Positions 24,546-33,317 of a stretch of DNA of 64,000 nucleotides are shown piece after piece; position 1 is the stretch's first letter; each line of letters starts with the position of its first letter. Where the stretch lies: assembly GCF_001293525.1 (NCBI RefSeq), contig NZ_BBYR01000007.1:1-64000 (forward strand), given 5' to 3'. The position numbers were made by a program, and so were the translations under genes. This DNA comes from Pseudideonella sakaiensis (GTDB taxonomy: Bacteria > Pseudomonadota > Gammaproteobacteria > Burkholderiales > Burkholderiaceae_C). The notes beneath the pieces were generated by a model. The model saw only the letters and a list, made by a program, of their open reading frames with translations. It had not been told where the DNA came from and searched no databases.

Positions 24546-25529
24546 ATGGCTACCCGCCGGACCTTCCTCGGCACGGCCGCCTCGCTGGCGACCGTGCCGC
24601 TCCTCCCCGTTGCCGCGCAGGCGGCCTCCGACTACCCCAGCAAGCCCATCCGCATGGTCGTGCCCTATGCGGGCGGCGGTTCGGCCGACGTGCTCGGCCG
24701 CGTGCTGGCCGAGGCGATGTCGCGTTCGCTGCGCCAGTCGGTGGTCGTCGACCTGAAGCCGGGCGCCGGCGGCAACCTCGGGGCCGAGCTGGTGGCCAAG
24801 AGCGCGCCCGGCGACGGCTACTCGCTGCTGTTCGCGTCGGTCAGCCTGTCGACCGCGGTCAGCTTCACCAAGCTCAGCTTCGACCCGCGCAAGGACCTGG
24901 TCCCGGTGGCCGGGGTCGGCACGCTGCCCAGCCTGCTGCTGGTGGGCGCGCGCTCGCCGTACCAGAGCGTGGCCGACATCGTCAAGGCCGCCGGCCGGGG
25001 CCAGCCGATCGACTTCGCGTCGGCCGGCTACACCACGGGCAGCCACCTGTTCGGCGAACTGCTGAAGATGGAGGCCGGCATCGAGGCCAACCACGTGCCC
25101 TACCGCGGCAGCGGCGCGGCCTATCCCGACCTGCTCGCCGGGCGGATCGCGATGATGTTCGACGTGGCCGGCTCCGCCGTGCCGCAGGTCCAGGCCGGCA
25201 CCGTGCGCGCCCTCGCGATCACCTCCAGCCGGCGGTCGAAGTCCCTGCCGGACGTGCCCACGCTCGCCGAGCTGGGCTACAAGGGCTTCGACGTCGGGAC
25301 CTGGTTCGGCTTCTTCGTGCCGGCCGGCACGCCGGCCGAGGCGACCACCCGGCTCGAGGCGGCGGTGCTGCAGTCGCTGAGCGCGCCGGAGGTCGTCACC
25401 CGCCTCGCCTCCGTGATGGCCGACCCGATCCCCGGGCCCGGCCGGGACTTCGGCCGCTGGTACCTCGAGGACGTCGAGCGCTGGGCCAAGCTGGCGCGGG
25501 AGCGGAAGATCGTCGTCGGCGACAAGTGA
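24546..25529 (+). CDS. Bug-family (TctC-like) periplasmic solute-binding protein
   Basis: A 327-residue Bug protein with a Tat-like signal (ATRRTFLGTAA). The mature protein starts DYPSKPIRMVVPYAGGGSADV. The conserved HVPYRGSGAAYPDLLAGRI and DVPTLAELGYKGFD blocks bind and close over a carboxylated or amide ligand. GGAGAC lies 5 nt before the ATG. No TctA or TctB permease lies nearby. It is divergent from the CoA-ligase operon and probably delivers that pathway's acid, or senses it. Confidence 0.92.
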   Translation: MATRRTFLGTAASLATVPLLPVAAQAASDYPSKPIRMVVPYAGGGSADVLGRVLAEAMSRSLRQSVVVDLKPGAGGNLGAELVAKSAPGDGYSLLFASVSLSTAVSFTKLSFDPRKDLVPVAGVGTLPSLLLVGARSPYQSVADIVKAAGRGQPIDFASAGYTTGSHLFGELLKMEAGIEANHVPYRGSGAAYPDLLAGRIAMMFDVAGSAVPQVQAGTVRALAITSSRRSKSLPDVPTLAELGYKGFDVGTWFGFFVPAGTPAEATTRLEAAVLQSLSAPEVVTRLASVMADPIPGPGRDFGRWYLEDVERWAKLARERKIVVGDK

Positions 25530-25588
25530 ACGGCATGGCGCCGGGCATCGGCGACAATCGATCGGGGTGCTGTCCGCCCGATCAGACC

Positions 25589-26140
25589 ATGCCCGCCGCC
25601 AAAGACTCGTCGCTGCAACGCCTCTATTCCCGTCCCGGGTTCCTGCTTCGGCGGGCCCACCAGATCTCGGTCGCGCTGTTCGAGCGCGAATGCGCGCCGC
25701 TGGGCCTGACGCCGGCGCAGTACAGCGTGCTGTCGGTGCTCAGGCAGCGCGACGGGCTCGACCAGACGAGCCTCGCGAAGGCCATCGGCTTCGACACCGT
25801 GACGACCCTGCGCGTGCTCGCGCTGATGGAGAAGCGCGGCCTGGTGGTGCGCGAGCGGCTGGAGACGGATCGCCGGACCAATGCCGTGCGGCTGACGGCC
25901 GAGGGTCTCGCGCTGTACGCCAAGGCGCAGAAGCCGGTGGAGCGGGCCTACCGGCAGCTCAATGCACCCTTCACCACCCCGCAGCAGGCCCAGCTGGTGC
26001 GCCTGCTCGAGCAGCTGATCGACGCGCTGGACGGGCACGCCCGCGCGCCGCTGGTGCGCGACGCGGCCGACGAAGGCGAGGCCCGCCCGGAGCCCGGCCG
26101 GCCGGCCGCGGCGAAGGCGGCGGCGCGACGACGCGCCTGA
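25589..26140 (+). CDS. MarR-family regulator
   Basis: A 183-residue winged-helix regulator. The DNA-binding region is LGLTPAQYSVLSVL, then LAKAIGFDTVTTLRVLALMEKRGLV and the wing ETDRRTNAVRLT. MarR proteins usually repress and are released by aromatic or CoA-ester ligands. It lies between the Bug gene and an MFS gene and is the best candidate for binding the palindromes at 24384 and 27312. Its last 57 codons overlap the 3' end of the convergent MFS gene by 170 nt, and its C-terminal tail is Ala/Arg-rich. Confidence 0.88.
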   Translation: MPAAKDSSLQRLYSRPGFLLRRAHQISVALFERECAPLGLTPAQYSVLSVLRQRDGLDQTSLAKAIGFDTVTTLRVLALMEKRGLVVRERLETDRRTNAVRLTAEGLALYAKAQKPVERAYRQLNAPFTTPQQAQLVRLLEQLIDALDGHARAPLVRDAADEGEARPEPGRPAAAKAAARRRA

Positions 26141-27275
26141 GCACGACGACCGCGAGCGCGCACACCGCCAGCGCGTGCGCCGCGAAGACGCCCGGCCAGC
26201 CGAGTGCGTGCTTCAGCGCGGCAAACACCGGCGGGCCGAGCGCCTGGCCCAGGAACAGCGCGCTGGCGAACAGCGCCATGGCCGAGCCGCGCGCCGCCGT
26301 CGCGAGCTCGGTGGCGCGGGTCTGCAGGCTGTTGTGCACCATCGTGAAGGCCAGCCCCAGGACGGCCAGCGGCAGCAGCGTCCATCCCCAGCCGGGCGCG
26401 AAGGCGAGGGCCGCGAAGGTGGCGAACGCGATCGCCGTCGCCGTCGTGCACATGCGCGTCATGCCCAGCCGGCGCACCAGCACCGGGACGATCAGCGCAT
26501 AGAGCACCCCGCCGCAGCCGAAGGCGGCGATCGCGATGCCCGCGCGCCGGGCCAGCGCGTCCAGGCCGGTGCGTTCGTCGAGCGCGGCGAACCACTCGCC
26601 CAGGTAGGGAAACATGCCGAAGAAGAGCGCGCCTTCGACCAGAACGCAGCCGAACAGCCACGGCGAGCGCGGGTCGCGCAGCACGGCCCGCAGTGACTGC
26701 AGCACCCCGCCTTCGGACACCGGCTGCGCGTGGTGCGGCCGCCCGGGCACCGCACAGGCGAGGACCACCGCCGCACCGGTGACCGTGGTCGCCGCCCAGA
26801 CCGCGGCGCGCCAGCCCAGCCAGGCGTTGACCTGGCCCGAGACGAGGGCGCCCAGCAGCTGGCCGCCGATCGTCGCCACCAGCATGCGGCCGATCGCGAT
26901 CTGCCGCCGCGGGCCCTCGTAGGCGTCGCCCAGCGCGGCGAGCACCACGGGCACCAGGCCGCCACCGAACACCCCCGAGGCTGCCCGCGCCACCAGCAGC
27001 ACCTCGAAGCTCGGGGCCACGGCGCTGACCAGCAGGCAGGCCGCCAGACCGACGCAGCACCAGCGGATGCAGCGCAGGCGCCCGAAGCGGTCCCCCAGCG
27101 GCCCGATGAGGGGCTGCGACGCGGCATAGCTGAACGCATAGATCGTCGTCAGCAGCGCCACCTGCGGCGTGGGCCGCGCGAAGGCGGCGGCGAGGGGCAA
27201 GGTGAGCGGATCGAAGATCCTCAGCGCGAAGCTGCTGGCGAAGGCGCAGACCGCGAGGATCGCGAAGAGGGGCAT
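25971..27275 (-). CDS. MFS transporter
   Basis: A 434-residue major facilitator with about 12 membrane segments. The loop 2-3 motif is GPLGDRFGRLRCIRW. It resembles YnfM/bicyclomycin-type carriers. Its membrane core ends near ALAVVVLRRVV; a final stretch of about 46 residues rich in Pro, Arg and Ala lies over the antisense of the MarR gene. A perfect palindrome lies 37-50 bp upstream, so it is likely to be controlled with the CoA-ligase operon as an importer or exporter of the same compound. Confidence 0.85.
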   Translation of the reverse strand: MPLFAILAVCAFASSFALRIFDPLTLPLAAAFARPTPQVALLTTIYAFSYAASQPLIGPLGDRFGRLRCIRWCCVGLAACLLVSAVAPSFEVLLVARAASGVFGGGLVPVVLAALGDAYEGPRRQIAIGRMLVATIGGQLLGALVSGQVNAWLGWRAAVWAATTVTGAAVVLACAVPGRPHHAQPVSEGGVLQSLRAVLRDPRSPWLFGCVLVEGALFFGMFPYLGEWFAALDERTGLDALARRAGIAIAAFGCGGVLYALIVPVLVRRLGMTRMCTTATAIAFATFAALAFAPGWGWTLLPLAVLGLAFTMVHNSLQTRATELATAARGSAMALFASALFLGQALGPPVFAALKHALGWPGVFAAHALAVCALAVVVLRRVVAPPPSPRPAGRAPGGPRLRRPRRAPAARGRARPARRSAARAGAPAGPAAGW

Positions 27276-27311
27276 CCCGACACGCCGACCGGACCGGCCA
27301 CGGCGAAGTTT

Positions 27312-27325
27312 ATTGGCATGCCAAT
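27312..27325. promoter_or_regulatory. MarR-type operator 2 (ATTGGCATGCCAAT)
   Basis: A perfect 14-bp palindrome upstream of the MFS start, set in AT-rich sequence (AGTTTATTGGC..). It shares the GCATGC core and flanking AATGA with the site before the CoA-ligase operon. Confidence 0.6.
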
Positions 27326-27376
27326 GATTCTACGGTCTCGGGCGGCGCTGGCCTGCGTGCGTCCCCGCCCCGCGCG

Positions 27377-28537
27377 CTAGAAGATCGTCCCCGAGAACGT
27401 CCGCTCGACGACCACCTGGTCGATGAAGGGACGGTGCCCGTTCGGCGCGTGGTGCTGGAGCACCCACATCGCGACCTGGCCGGGGGTGCCGTGGATGCCG
27501 CGGGTGCGCACCTCGCAGTCCTCGTCGTCGACGCCGAAATGGTCGCGCAGCTCGTAGCGCAGGCGGCCGCTGTAGAGGCCCGTCGGGGGCGTCCCGCCGA
27601 GGTGGAACTCGAAGTCGCTCAGCGTCACCTCGATGCCCTGGAAGCTGCCGATGCAGATCTTCACGACGGTGTCGGTGAGGATGCCGAGGTCGGGAAGCAG
27701 CGGCTCGACGGAGGGCAGGCGGCGGCGCGTCGAGCGGCCTTCCTCGATCGGCTGCACCGGCGGCACGATCTCGCCCTTGTCGTCGCGCAGCCGCTCGGGG
27801 CCCGGGCCGGTGACGAGGTCGCGGTAGTCGATCTCTCCCTGGTCGAGCTGGCTGCCCAGGTTCTCCTTCAGCCGGTCCTCGAAGGCCTCGGCCGCCTTGC
27901 GGAAGTTGGCGGCCGTGGCGGTGGCCTGGTCCAGCGACGGGAAGCGGCGCAGCGCCGGCGGCGTGGCCGACTGGGTGACCCAGGCCGCGAACATCTCCTT
28001 GGCGACGGCACCGCCGACGCTCATCTCGTTGCCGAGCAGGTTCTCGTTCAGCGTGACCGCGCTGGCGCTCATCGGCCGGCCCAGGTCCAGGTTCGGGAAG
28101 GCGAGCAGGTCACCGGGCGGGATCGACAGCAGGCTCGACAGCTCGAGCTTGCCGGCGGCGACCAGGTCCTTCAGGAACTTCAGCAACTCGGTGCGGCCGA
28201 CGCCGCCCTTGTTCGCAAACGCGAGCGCGAACTGCTCCAGCGCATCCAGCAGCGCCGAGCCGAGGCCGAGCCGCGCACCCCAGACGCGCACCCGCGCGAG
28301 CAGGTCCTTGGAGACGAGCTGGCGGCGGGCGCTGTCGAGGTCCGGCTTCAGGGGCCGGCCGCCGTTGCCGTCGAAGGTGCTGAGCCGCACCAGCACCAGG
28401 CGGTCGCCGGCCGGCTGGTTGGTGATCTTCGGCGGCACCAGGAAGAGGCGCGCGCCGAGCACGGGGGCGCGCACCTGGCGCCCGGTCGGATCGTCGGCAG
28501 GCGAGACGTGGCGCAGTTCGGTGGTCGGCGTGGCCAT
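27377..28537 (-). CDS. Hypothetical protein with possible DUF3289-like C-terminus
   Basis: A 386-residue soluble protein with no signal peptide. The start at 28537 has AGGAGG 6 nt upstream. Residues about 1-250 are unrecognised, partly helical, with leucine-rich runs (LLKFLKDLVAAGKLELSSLL). The last about 110 residues (SDFEFHLGG, RLRYELRDHFGVDDEDC, MWVLQHHAPNGHRPFIDQVV) resemble from memory the DUF3289 domain found at the end of some polymorphic-toxin or secretion-associated proteins. This link is tentative. It stands alone between an MFS gene and a glycosyltransferase gene. Confidence 0.6.
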   Translation of the reverse strand: MATPTTELRHVSPADDPTGRQVRAPVLGARLFLVPPKITNQPAGDRLVLVRLSTFDGNGGRPLKPDLDSARRQLVSKDLLARVRVWGARLGLGSALLDALEQFALAFANKGGVGRTELLKFLKDLVAAGKLELSSLLSIPPGDLLAFPNLDLGRPMSASAVTLNENLLGNEMSVGGAVAKEMFAAWVTQSATPPALRRFPSLDQATATAANFRKAAEAFEDRLKENLGSQLDQGEIDYRDLVTGPGPERLRDDKGEIVPPVQPIEEGRSTRRRLPSVEPLLPDLGILTDTVVKICIGSFQGIEVTLSDFEFHLGGTPPTGLYSGRLRYELRDHFGVDDEDCEVRTRGIHGTPGQVAMWVLQHHAPNGHRPFIDQVVVERTFSGTIF

Positions 28538-28762
28538 GAGGCCCTCCTGGCGGCCACGCCCCGACGCCGGCGTGCCGGTATCGGCGTCCGGCGAGGGCCG
28601 CGGGCACCGGCCCGGCGCGCTGGCGCGGGGCCGGCCCGGGTCGTCGCGCGGCGGGGACGCAGGCGCGTGCACTGTAGCGCGCGCGGCCTGCGGCGGCGGC
28701 CGCGAGGCGTCGTGCCCGTCCCCACCGCTACAGTGCGGTCGTCCGCGCCGCCGAGCCCTCCC

Positions 28763-30028
28763 GTGTCCCTGAATGTCCTGATCGTGGCCGCCGGCTCGCA
28801 CGGCGATGTGCTGCCCTTCGTCGGCCTGGCGCGCGAGCTGCAGCGGCGTGGCCAGGCGGTCCGCCTGTATGCCAGCGGCGTGTTCGCGTCGATTGCCGCC
28901 GAGGCCGGCCTGCCCTTCACCGAGGTCATGCCGGCCGCGGAGTACCGGCGCCTGCTGGCCGACCGCGACGCGACCGATCCGCGCAAGGGGATGCGCCTGC
29001 TGGCGCAGGCGGTGGCCGATACCCAGCGCCGCTGCCTCGCGCTGCTGGAACGCGACACCGTGCCGGGCCGCACGCTGGTGGTCGGCTCCTCGCTGGCCTG
29101 GGCCACGCGGGTGCTGGCCGAGCGCCGGCGCGTGCCGGTCGCCACGGTCCACCTGGCGCCCGCGTGGTTCCGCTCCGAGCACCGGTCGCCCGCCTTCGGG
29201 CCGCTGGGGCACCTCGAACGGGCGCCGCCCGTGCTCAAGCGCGTGCTCTGGCGCCTGGCCGACCGGCGCTGGCTCGATCCGCTGTTCGCGCAGCCCTTCA
29301 ATGCGCTGCGCGCCGACGCGGGCTTGCCACCGGTCGACCGACCCTTCCACCGCTGGATCCACGCCGGCGACCTGACGCTGGGCCTGTACCCGGCCTGGTT
29401 CGCGCCGCCGCAGGCCGACGCGCCGCCCGGCGTGGTGCTGGCCGGCTTCCCGCTGTACGACCACGGCGCCGACGCGCCGCTGCCGCCCGCGGTGCAGGCT
29501 TTCCTGGACGCGGGCGACCCGCCGGTGGCCTTCACGACCGGCACGGCCAACACCTCGTCGCAGGCCTTCTTCGAGGTGTCGGTCGAGGCCTGCCGCCGGT
29601 CCGGGCAGCGCGGCCTGCTGCTGAGCCAGGACCCGGGCCAGCTGCCGGCCGTGCTGCCGCCCGGGGTGGCCGCCTTCGACTACGTGCCCTTCAAGGCGCT
29701 GCTGCCCCGCGTGGCCACGCTGGTGCACCACGGCGGCATCGGCACCACCAGCCAGGCGCTGCTGGCCGGCGTGCCGCAGCTGGTGCGGCCGATGGGCTTC
29801 GACCAGTTCGACAACGCGTTGCGCGTGCGGGCGCTCGGTGTCGCGGTGCCGCTGCGACCGCGGCAGTACACGGCAGCGCGCGTGGCGCGGACGCTGGAGG
29901 CGCTGCGGGCGGACCGCGCCCTTCACGAACGCTGCGCGGCGATCGCCGCGCGGCTGGCCGCCGAAGGCCCCGGCAACGCCGCGGCCGCCGAGGCGCTGCT
30001 CGCGCTCGCGGCGCTCAGTCCGGGTTGA
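28763..30028 (+). CDS. UDP-glycosyltransferase-like protein (GT1/MGT family)
   Basis: A 421-residue GT-B glycosyltransferase. The N-terminus NVLIVAAGSHGDVLPFVGLARELQRRG binds acceptor and the C-terminal donor site has VHHGGIGTTSQALLAGVPQLV and a PMGFDQFDNA block, as in macrolide and zeaxanthin glucosyltransferases. The start is GTG at 28763, since no ATG lies between it and the conserved N-terminus. The acceptor is unknown. It overlaps the convergent DUF998-like gene by 14 nt at the 3' end. Confidence 0.85.
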   Translation: MSLNVLIVAAGSHGDVLPFVGLARELQRRGQAVRLYASGVFASIAAEAGLPFTEVMPAAEYRRLLADRDATDPRKGMRLLAQAVADTQRRCLALLERDTVPGRTLVVGSSLAWATRVLAERRRVPVATVHLAPAWFRSEHRSPAFGPLGHLERAPPVLKRVLWRLADRRWLDPLFAQPFNALRADAGLPPVDRPFHRWIHAGDLTLGLYPAWFAPPQADAPPGVVLAGFPLYDHGADAPLPPAVQAFLDAGDPPVAFTTGTANTSSQAFFEVSVEACRRSGQRGLLLSQDPGQLPAVLPPGVAAFDYVPFKALLPRVATLVHHGGIGTTSQALLAGVPQLVRPMGFDQFDNALRVRALGVAVPLRPRQYTAARVARTLEALRADRALHERCAAIAARLAAEGPGNAAAAEALLALAALSPG

Positions 30029-30671
30029 CGCTGCGCAGCGGACGGAAGCGTTCGTCGTTCGCCGCGAGGCCGGGCAGCGTGCGGCTGGCGGTGAGCCAGG
30101 ACACGCCGAAGGCCACCAGTGCCGTGGCCTCGCCGACGAAGACCAGCCGCGGGATCCGCCGGCTCCAGGCACCTCCGAGCAGCACATCGAGGCCGAGCAC
30201 CGCGATCGCTGCCAGCATGAGCACGCCGCAGACCGCATAGACCACGGCGCGGCGATCGGCCTCGCGGCGGTGCTTGCCGCGCGCGCGGCGGTAGAAGCCC
30301 AGGCAGAAGAAGGCCAGGATCAGGAACAGCACCGCGGCGCTGAGGCCGTGCACGTAGGGCAGCCGGGCGGCATGGCCGGCGCAGGCGCAGGGGTACAGCG
30401 CCACGCCGAGCGCCGCCACGGCGGCCACCTTCGCCAGCACGAGCTCGGTGCGCGTCTGCCCGTTGTACGCGAGCAGGAAGGCCGCCACCGCGAACAGGAA
30501 GCCGATGAAGAAGCTCTGCGACCAGCCGCCCTCGTAGTAGGAGGCGCTGATGGACTCGATCCGCGAGGCGGCGAACCAGCTCGTCAGGCCGGCGAAGCTG
30601 AGGGCGATCACGCCGACGATCAGCTTGAGCGTGCGGTGATCGATCTCCGGGCGCTGCGTCGAGGGGGTCAT
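30015..30671 (-). CDS. DUF998-like six-helix membrane protein
   Basis: A 218-residue inner-membrane protein with six predicted helices, beginning LKLIVGVIALSFAGLTSWF and ending FVGEATALVAFGVSWLTA. The family resemblance is to DUF998-type proteins with a small conserved polar loop (RIESISASYYEGG). Function unknown. It stands alone and is divergent from nothing obvious; its promoter would lie at 30672-30787. Confidence 0.6.
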   Translation of the reverse strand: MTPSTQRPEIDHRTLKLIVGVIALSFAGLTSWFAASRIESISASYYEGGWSQSFFIGFLFAVAAFLLAYNGQTRTELVLAKVAAVAALGVALYPCACAGHAARLPYVHGLSAAVLFLILAFFCLGFYRRARGKHRREADRRAVVYAVCGVLMLAAIAVLGLDVLLGGAWSRRIPRLVFVGEATALVAFGVSWLTASRTLPGLAANDERFRPLRSVNPD

Positions 30672-30787
30672 CGAGGCTCCGTGCGGGTCGCGTGGCGCAT
30701 CGTAGCGGGCGGGCCTTGCGGCCGGCATCCCTTCCCGGGAGGAGCCTGCGCACGGCGGGCCGTGCACGGCGGGCGGCGCGGGCCGGG

Positions 30788-31687
30788 TCAAGCCGCCGGC
30801 GTCGTCGCCGCCGTCGCCTCCGCCTCGCGCAGCCGCTGCGCGAACGCCTGCGCCGCGGCGCTGCGCGACGCGCCACGACGCCAGAGCAGGCCGGCGACGC
30901 GCCGCAGCTGGGGCGCGTCGTGCAGCACGATGCTGCGCAGGCCGGGCGCATCGCGGGCGGCGCGCTCCGGCACGATGCTGGCGAGGCTGTCGTGGCGGCA
31001 CAGGCTGAGCAGGGATTCGACGGGCTCCATCTCCACCTGCAGCCGCGGCCGCACGCCGGCGGCGCGGAAGGCCTCGTCGAGCACGCGGCGCATCGAGAAG
31101 CTGCGCGGCAGCAGCGCGAGCGGCGCGGCGTCCAGCGCGGCCAGCCCGACGCGCCGCCGCCGGGCCCAGGCATGGCCGGGCCCGACGACCAGCACGAGGC
31201 GCTCGTCGAACAGTGGCTCGGCCTCGATCTCGGCCTGCTCGGCCGGGTAGGCGCCGACGCCGAGGTCCAGCTCGCCGACGAGCAGCTGCTGCTCGATGGC
31301 GGCCGCGCGCAGCGAGCGCACCTCCACCGCGACCCCGGGATGGGCCCGGTTGAAGGCCGCCACGGTGGCCGCGATGCCGTGCAGGAAAGTGGGAAAGGCG
31401 CCGACGGCGAGCCGGCCCGAACGCAGGCCGTCGAGGTCGGCCAGCGCCACGCGGCCGGCCTCCACCTCCTTCAGCGCGCGCTGCGCGTGGCTGCGGAAGG
31501 CGGCGCCGGCGGGCGACAGCTTCAGGCCGCGGCCGAGCCGGTCGAACAGCACCACGCCGAGCGACTCCTCCAGCTGCCGCAGGCCGTGCGACAGCGTGCT
31601 CTGCGTGACGAAGAGGCGCTGCGCGGAGCGCGTCAGGTGTTCGGTCTCGGCGATGTCGAGGAAGTAGCGCAGCTGGCGGATCTCCAT
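30788..31687 (-). CDS. LysR-type regulator of the cat genes
   Basis: A 299-residue LysR protein. The N-terminal winged helix (LRYFLDIAETEHLTRSAQRLFVTQSTLSHGLRQLEE) is followed by an effector domain with LDLGVGAYPAEQAEIEAEPLF. It is divergent from catB with 117 bp between, the classic layout for a muconate-responsive activator. By similarity it looks closer to the CynR/CysB-like branch than to CatR, so the inducer is inferred from position only. Confidence 0.85.
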   Translation of the reverse strand: MEIRQLRYFLDIAETEHLTRSAQRLFVTQSTLSHGLRQLEESLGVVLFDRLGRGLKLSPAGAAFRSHAQRALKEVEAGRVALADLDGLRSGRLAVGAFPTFLHGIAATVAAFNRAHPGVAVEVRSLRAAAIEQQLLVGELDLGVGAYPAEQAEIEAEPLFDERLVLVVGPGHAWARRRRVGLAALDAAPLALLPRSFSMRRVLDEAFRAAGVRPRLQVEMEPVESLLSLCRHDSLASIVPERAARDAPGLRSIVLHDAPQLRRVAGLLWRRGASRSAAAQAFAQRLREAEATAATTPAA

Positions 31688-31804
31688 CGCCGCATGCTAG
31701 GCCAGATCGATCGACGCTGTCGAACGATCGCAGCGAAATAGATCATTTTTCATGCGGCCGCCGAGGCCCTAGGCTGGCGCCCTTCCCTTCGACGACGGCC
31801 GACC
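31688..31804. promoter_or_regulatory. Divergent lysR-catB control region
   Basis: A 117-bp gap with an unusually AT-rich stretch GAAATAGATCATTTTTCATG (31734-31753) and an interrupted repeat GATCGATCGACGCTGTCGAACGATCG nearby. These are the likely binding and promoter sequences. No ATAC-N7-GTAT BenM/CatM site is present. Confidence 0.4.
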
Positions 31805-32989
31805 ATGACCTCCCCCTGCCGGATCGAGCGCCTCTCGGTGCGCGTCCTGGACATCCCGACGATCCGCCCGCACCGGCTGGCCTTCGGCGCGATCAGCGCC
31901 CAGAGCCCGGTCATCGTCGCGGTGCGGCTCGCGGGGGGCGCGCTCGGCCACGGCGAAGCCGCGACCATCGGCGGCCCGTCGTGGAACGAGGAGTCGCCGG
32001 AGAGCATCCACCACGCCGTCGCCGCGCACCTCGCGCCGGCGCTGCTCGGCGAGGACGGCAGCCGCTTCGAGGCCGTGCTCGCGCGCATGGACCGCGCCTG
32101 CCGCGGCAATGCCTTCGCGAAGAGCGCCGTCGAGATGGCCCTGGTGGATGCGGTCGCGCGCCAGTTCGGGCTGCCGGCCTGGCAACTGCTCGGCGGCAAG
32201 CGCCACGCCAGCCTGCCGCTGGCCTGGACGCTCGCCAGCGGCGATGCCGGGCGCGACCGGGACGAGGCCGAGCAGCGCCTGGCGCAGCGGCAGCACCGCC
32301 TGTTCAAGCTGAAGATCGGCGCGCGCGAGCCGGCGCAGGACGTGGCCCACGTGGCCGCCATCGCGCGCGGGCTGGCCGGCCGGGCGACGCTGACGGTCGA
32401 CGTCAACCAGGCCTGGGACACCGGCACCGCGCGGCGCCACCTGCCGGCGCTGGTCGACGCGGGCGTGTCGCTGATCGAGCAGCCGGTGGCGCGCTGGAAC
32501 GTGCCCGGGCTGAAGATCCTCGCGGCCGAACTGGGCCCGCGTGCGTCCGTGATGGCCGACGAGACCGTCTGCACGCCGCAGGACGCGCTGCTGCTGGCGC
32601 GCGAGCAGGCCGCGCAGGTGTTCTCGCTGAAGGTGGCCAAGCATGGTGGCCTGCTGCGCACGCGCGCCGTCGCCGCGGTCGCCGAGGCCGCCGACATCGG
32701 CTGGTACGGCGGCACCATGCTCGAGACCTCGCTCGGCAGCGCCGCGTCGGCGCACGTGTTCTCGACGCTGGGCAGCCAGCACCACGGCTGCGAGCTGTTC
32801 GGCCCGCAGCTCCTCGTCGAGGACATCGTGCGCGAACCGCTGTCGATCCAGGACTTCGCGCTGCAGCTGCCCGACGGGCCGGGCTTCGGCGTCGAGCTCG
32901 ACCCGGCCCGCCTGGACCGTTTCGACCGCGCGCGCGCCGGCCTGCACCCGGTGCACGTCGACCTGGGCCGCGCCGCCGCCGCACCCTGA
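31805..32989 (+). CDS. catB: Muconate cycloisomerase
   Basis: A 394-residue enolase-superfamily enzyme that lactonises cis,cis-muconate to muconolactone in catechol ortho-cleavage. Catalytic motifs: FKLKIG (Lys pair), metal ligands in DVNQAWD, IEQPV and MADETV, and the second Lys in FSLKVAKHGG. The neighbour catC fixes the role. No catA (catechol 1,2-dioxygenase) is in the window. It is the first gene of catB-catC-Bug. Confidence 0.9.
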   Translation: MTSPCRIERLSVRVLDIPTIRPHRLAFGAISAQSPVIVAVRLAGGALGHGEAATIGGPSWNEESPESIHHAVAAHLAPALLGEDGSRFEAVLARMDRACRGNAFAKSAVEMALVDAVARQFGLPAWQLLGGKRHASLPLAWTLASGDAGRDRDEAEQRLAQRQHRLFKLKIGAREPAQDVAHVAAIARGLAGRATLTVDVNQAWDTGTARRHLPALVDAGVSLIEQPVARWNVPGLKILAAELGPRASVMADETVCTPQDALLLAREQAAQVFSLKVAKHGGLLRTRAVAAVAEAADIGWYGGTMLETSLGSAASAHVFSTLGSQHHGCELFGPQLLVEDIVREPLSIQDFALQLPDGPGFGVELDPARLDRFDRARAGLHPVHVDLGRAAAAP

Positions 32990-33018
32990 GACCGCCCGAG
33001 CCTTCACGGAGACACCCG

Positions 33019-33297
33019 ATGCTCTACCTCGTCCGCATGGATGTGACGATTCCCCACGACCTGCCGGCCGAACGGGCCGCCGAGATCAAGGCCCGCGAGA
33101 AGGCCTATGCGCAGCAGCTGCAGCGCGACGGCCGCTGGCGCCACCTCTGGCGCGTGGTCGGCGAGTACGCCAACGTCAGCGTGTTCGACGTGGAGTCGAA
33201 CGACGCGCTGCACACGCTGCTGTCCGAGCTGCCGCTCTTTCCCTACATGCGCCTGCAGGTGACGCCGCTGGCGCAGCACCCCTCGGCCCTGGCCTGA
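33019..33297 (+). CDS. catC: Muconolactone delta-isomerase
   Basis: A 92-residue protein, close to the usual length. MLYLVRMDVTIPHDLP at the start and LFPYMRLQVTPLAQHPSA at the end are family-typical. It converts muconolactone to 3-oxoadipate enol-lactone, the step after CatB. It starts 29 nt after the catB stop with GGAGACACCCG before the ATG. Confidence 0.92.
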   Translation: MLYLVRMDVTIPHDLPAERAAEIKAREKAYAQQLQRDGRWRHLWRVVGEYANVSVFDVESNDALHTLLSELPLFPYMRLQVTPLAQHPSALA

Positions 33298-33317
33298 CCC
33301 CCGACCGGAGACACCCC

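Noticed and set aside
31688-31804. BenM/CatM-type ATAC-N7-GTAT operator
   Set aside because: Motif not found; only an AT-rich stretch and weak repeats.
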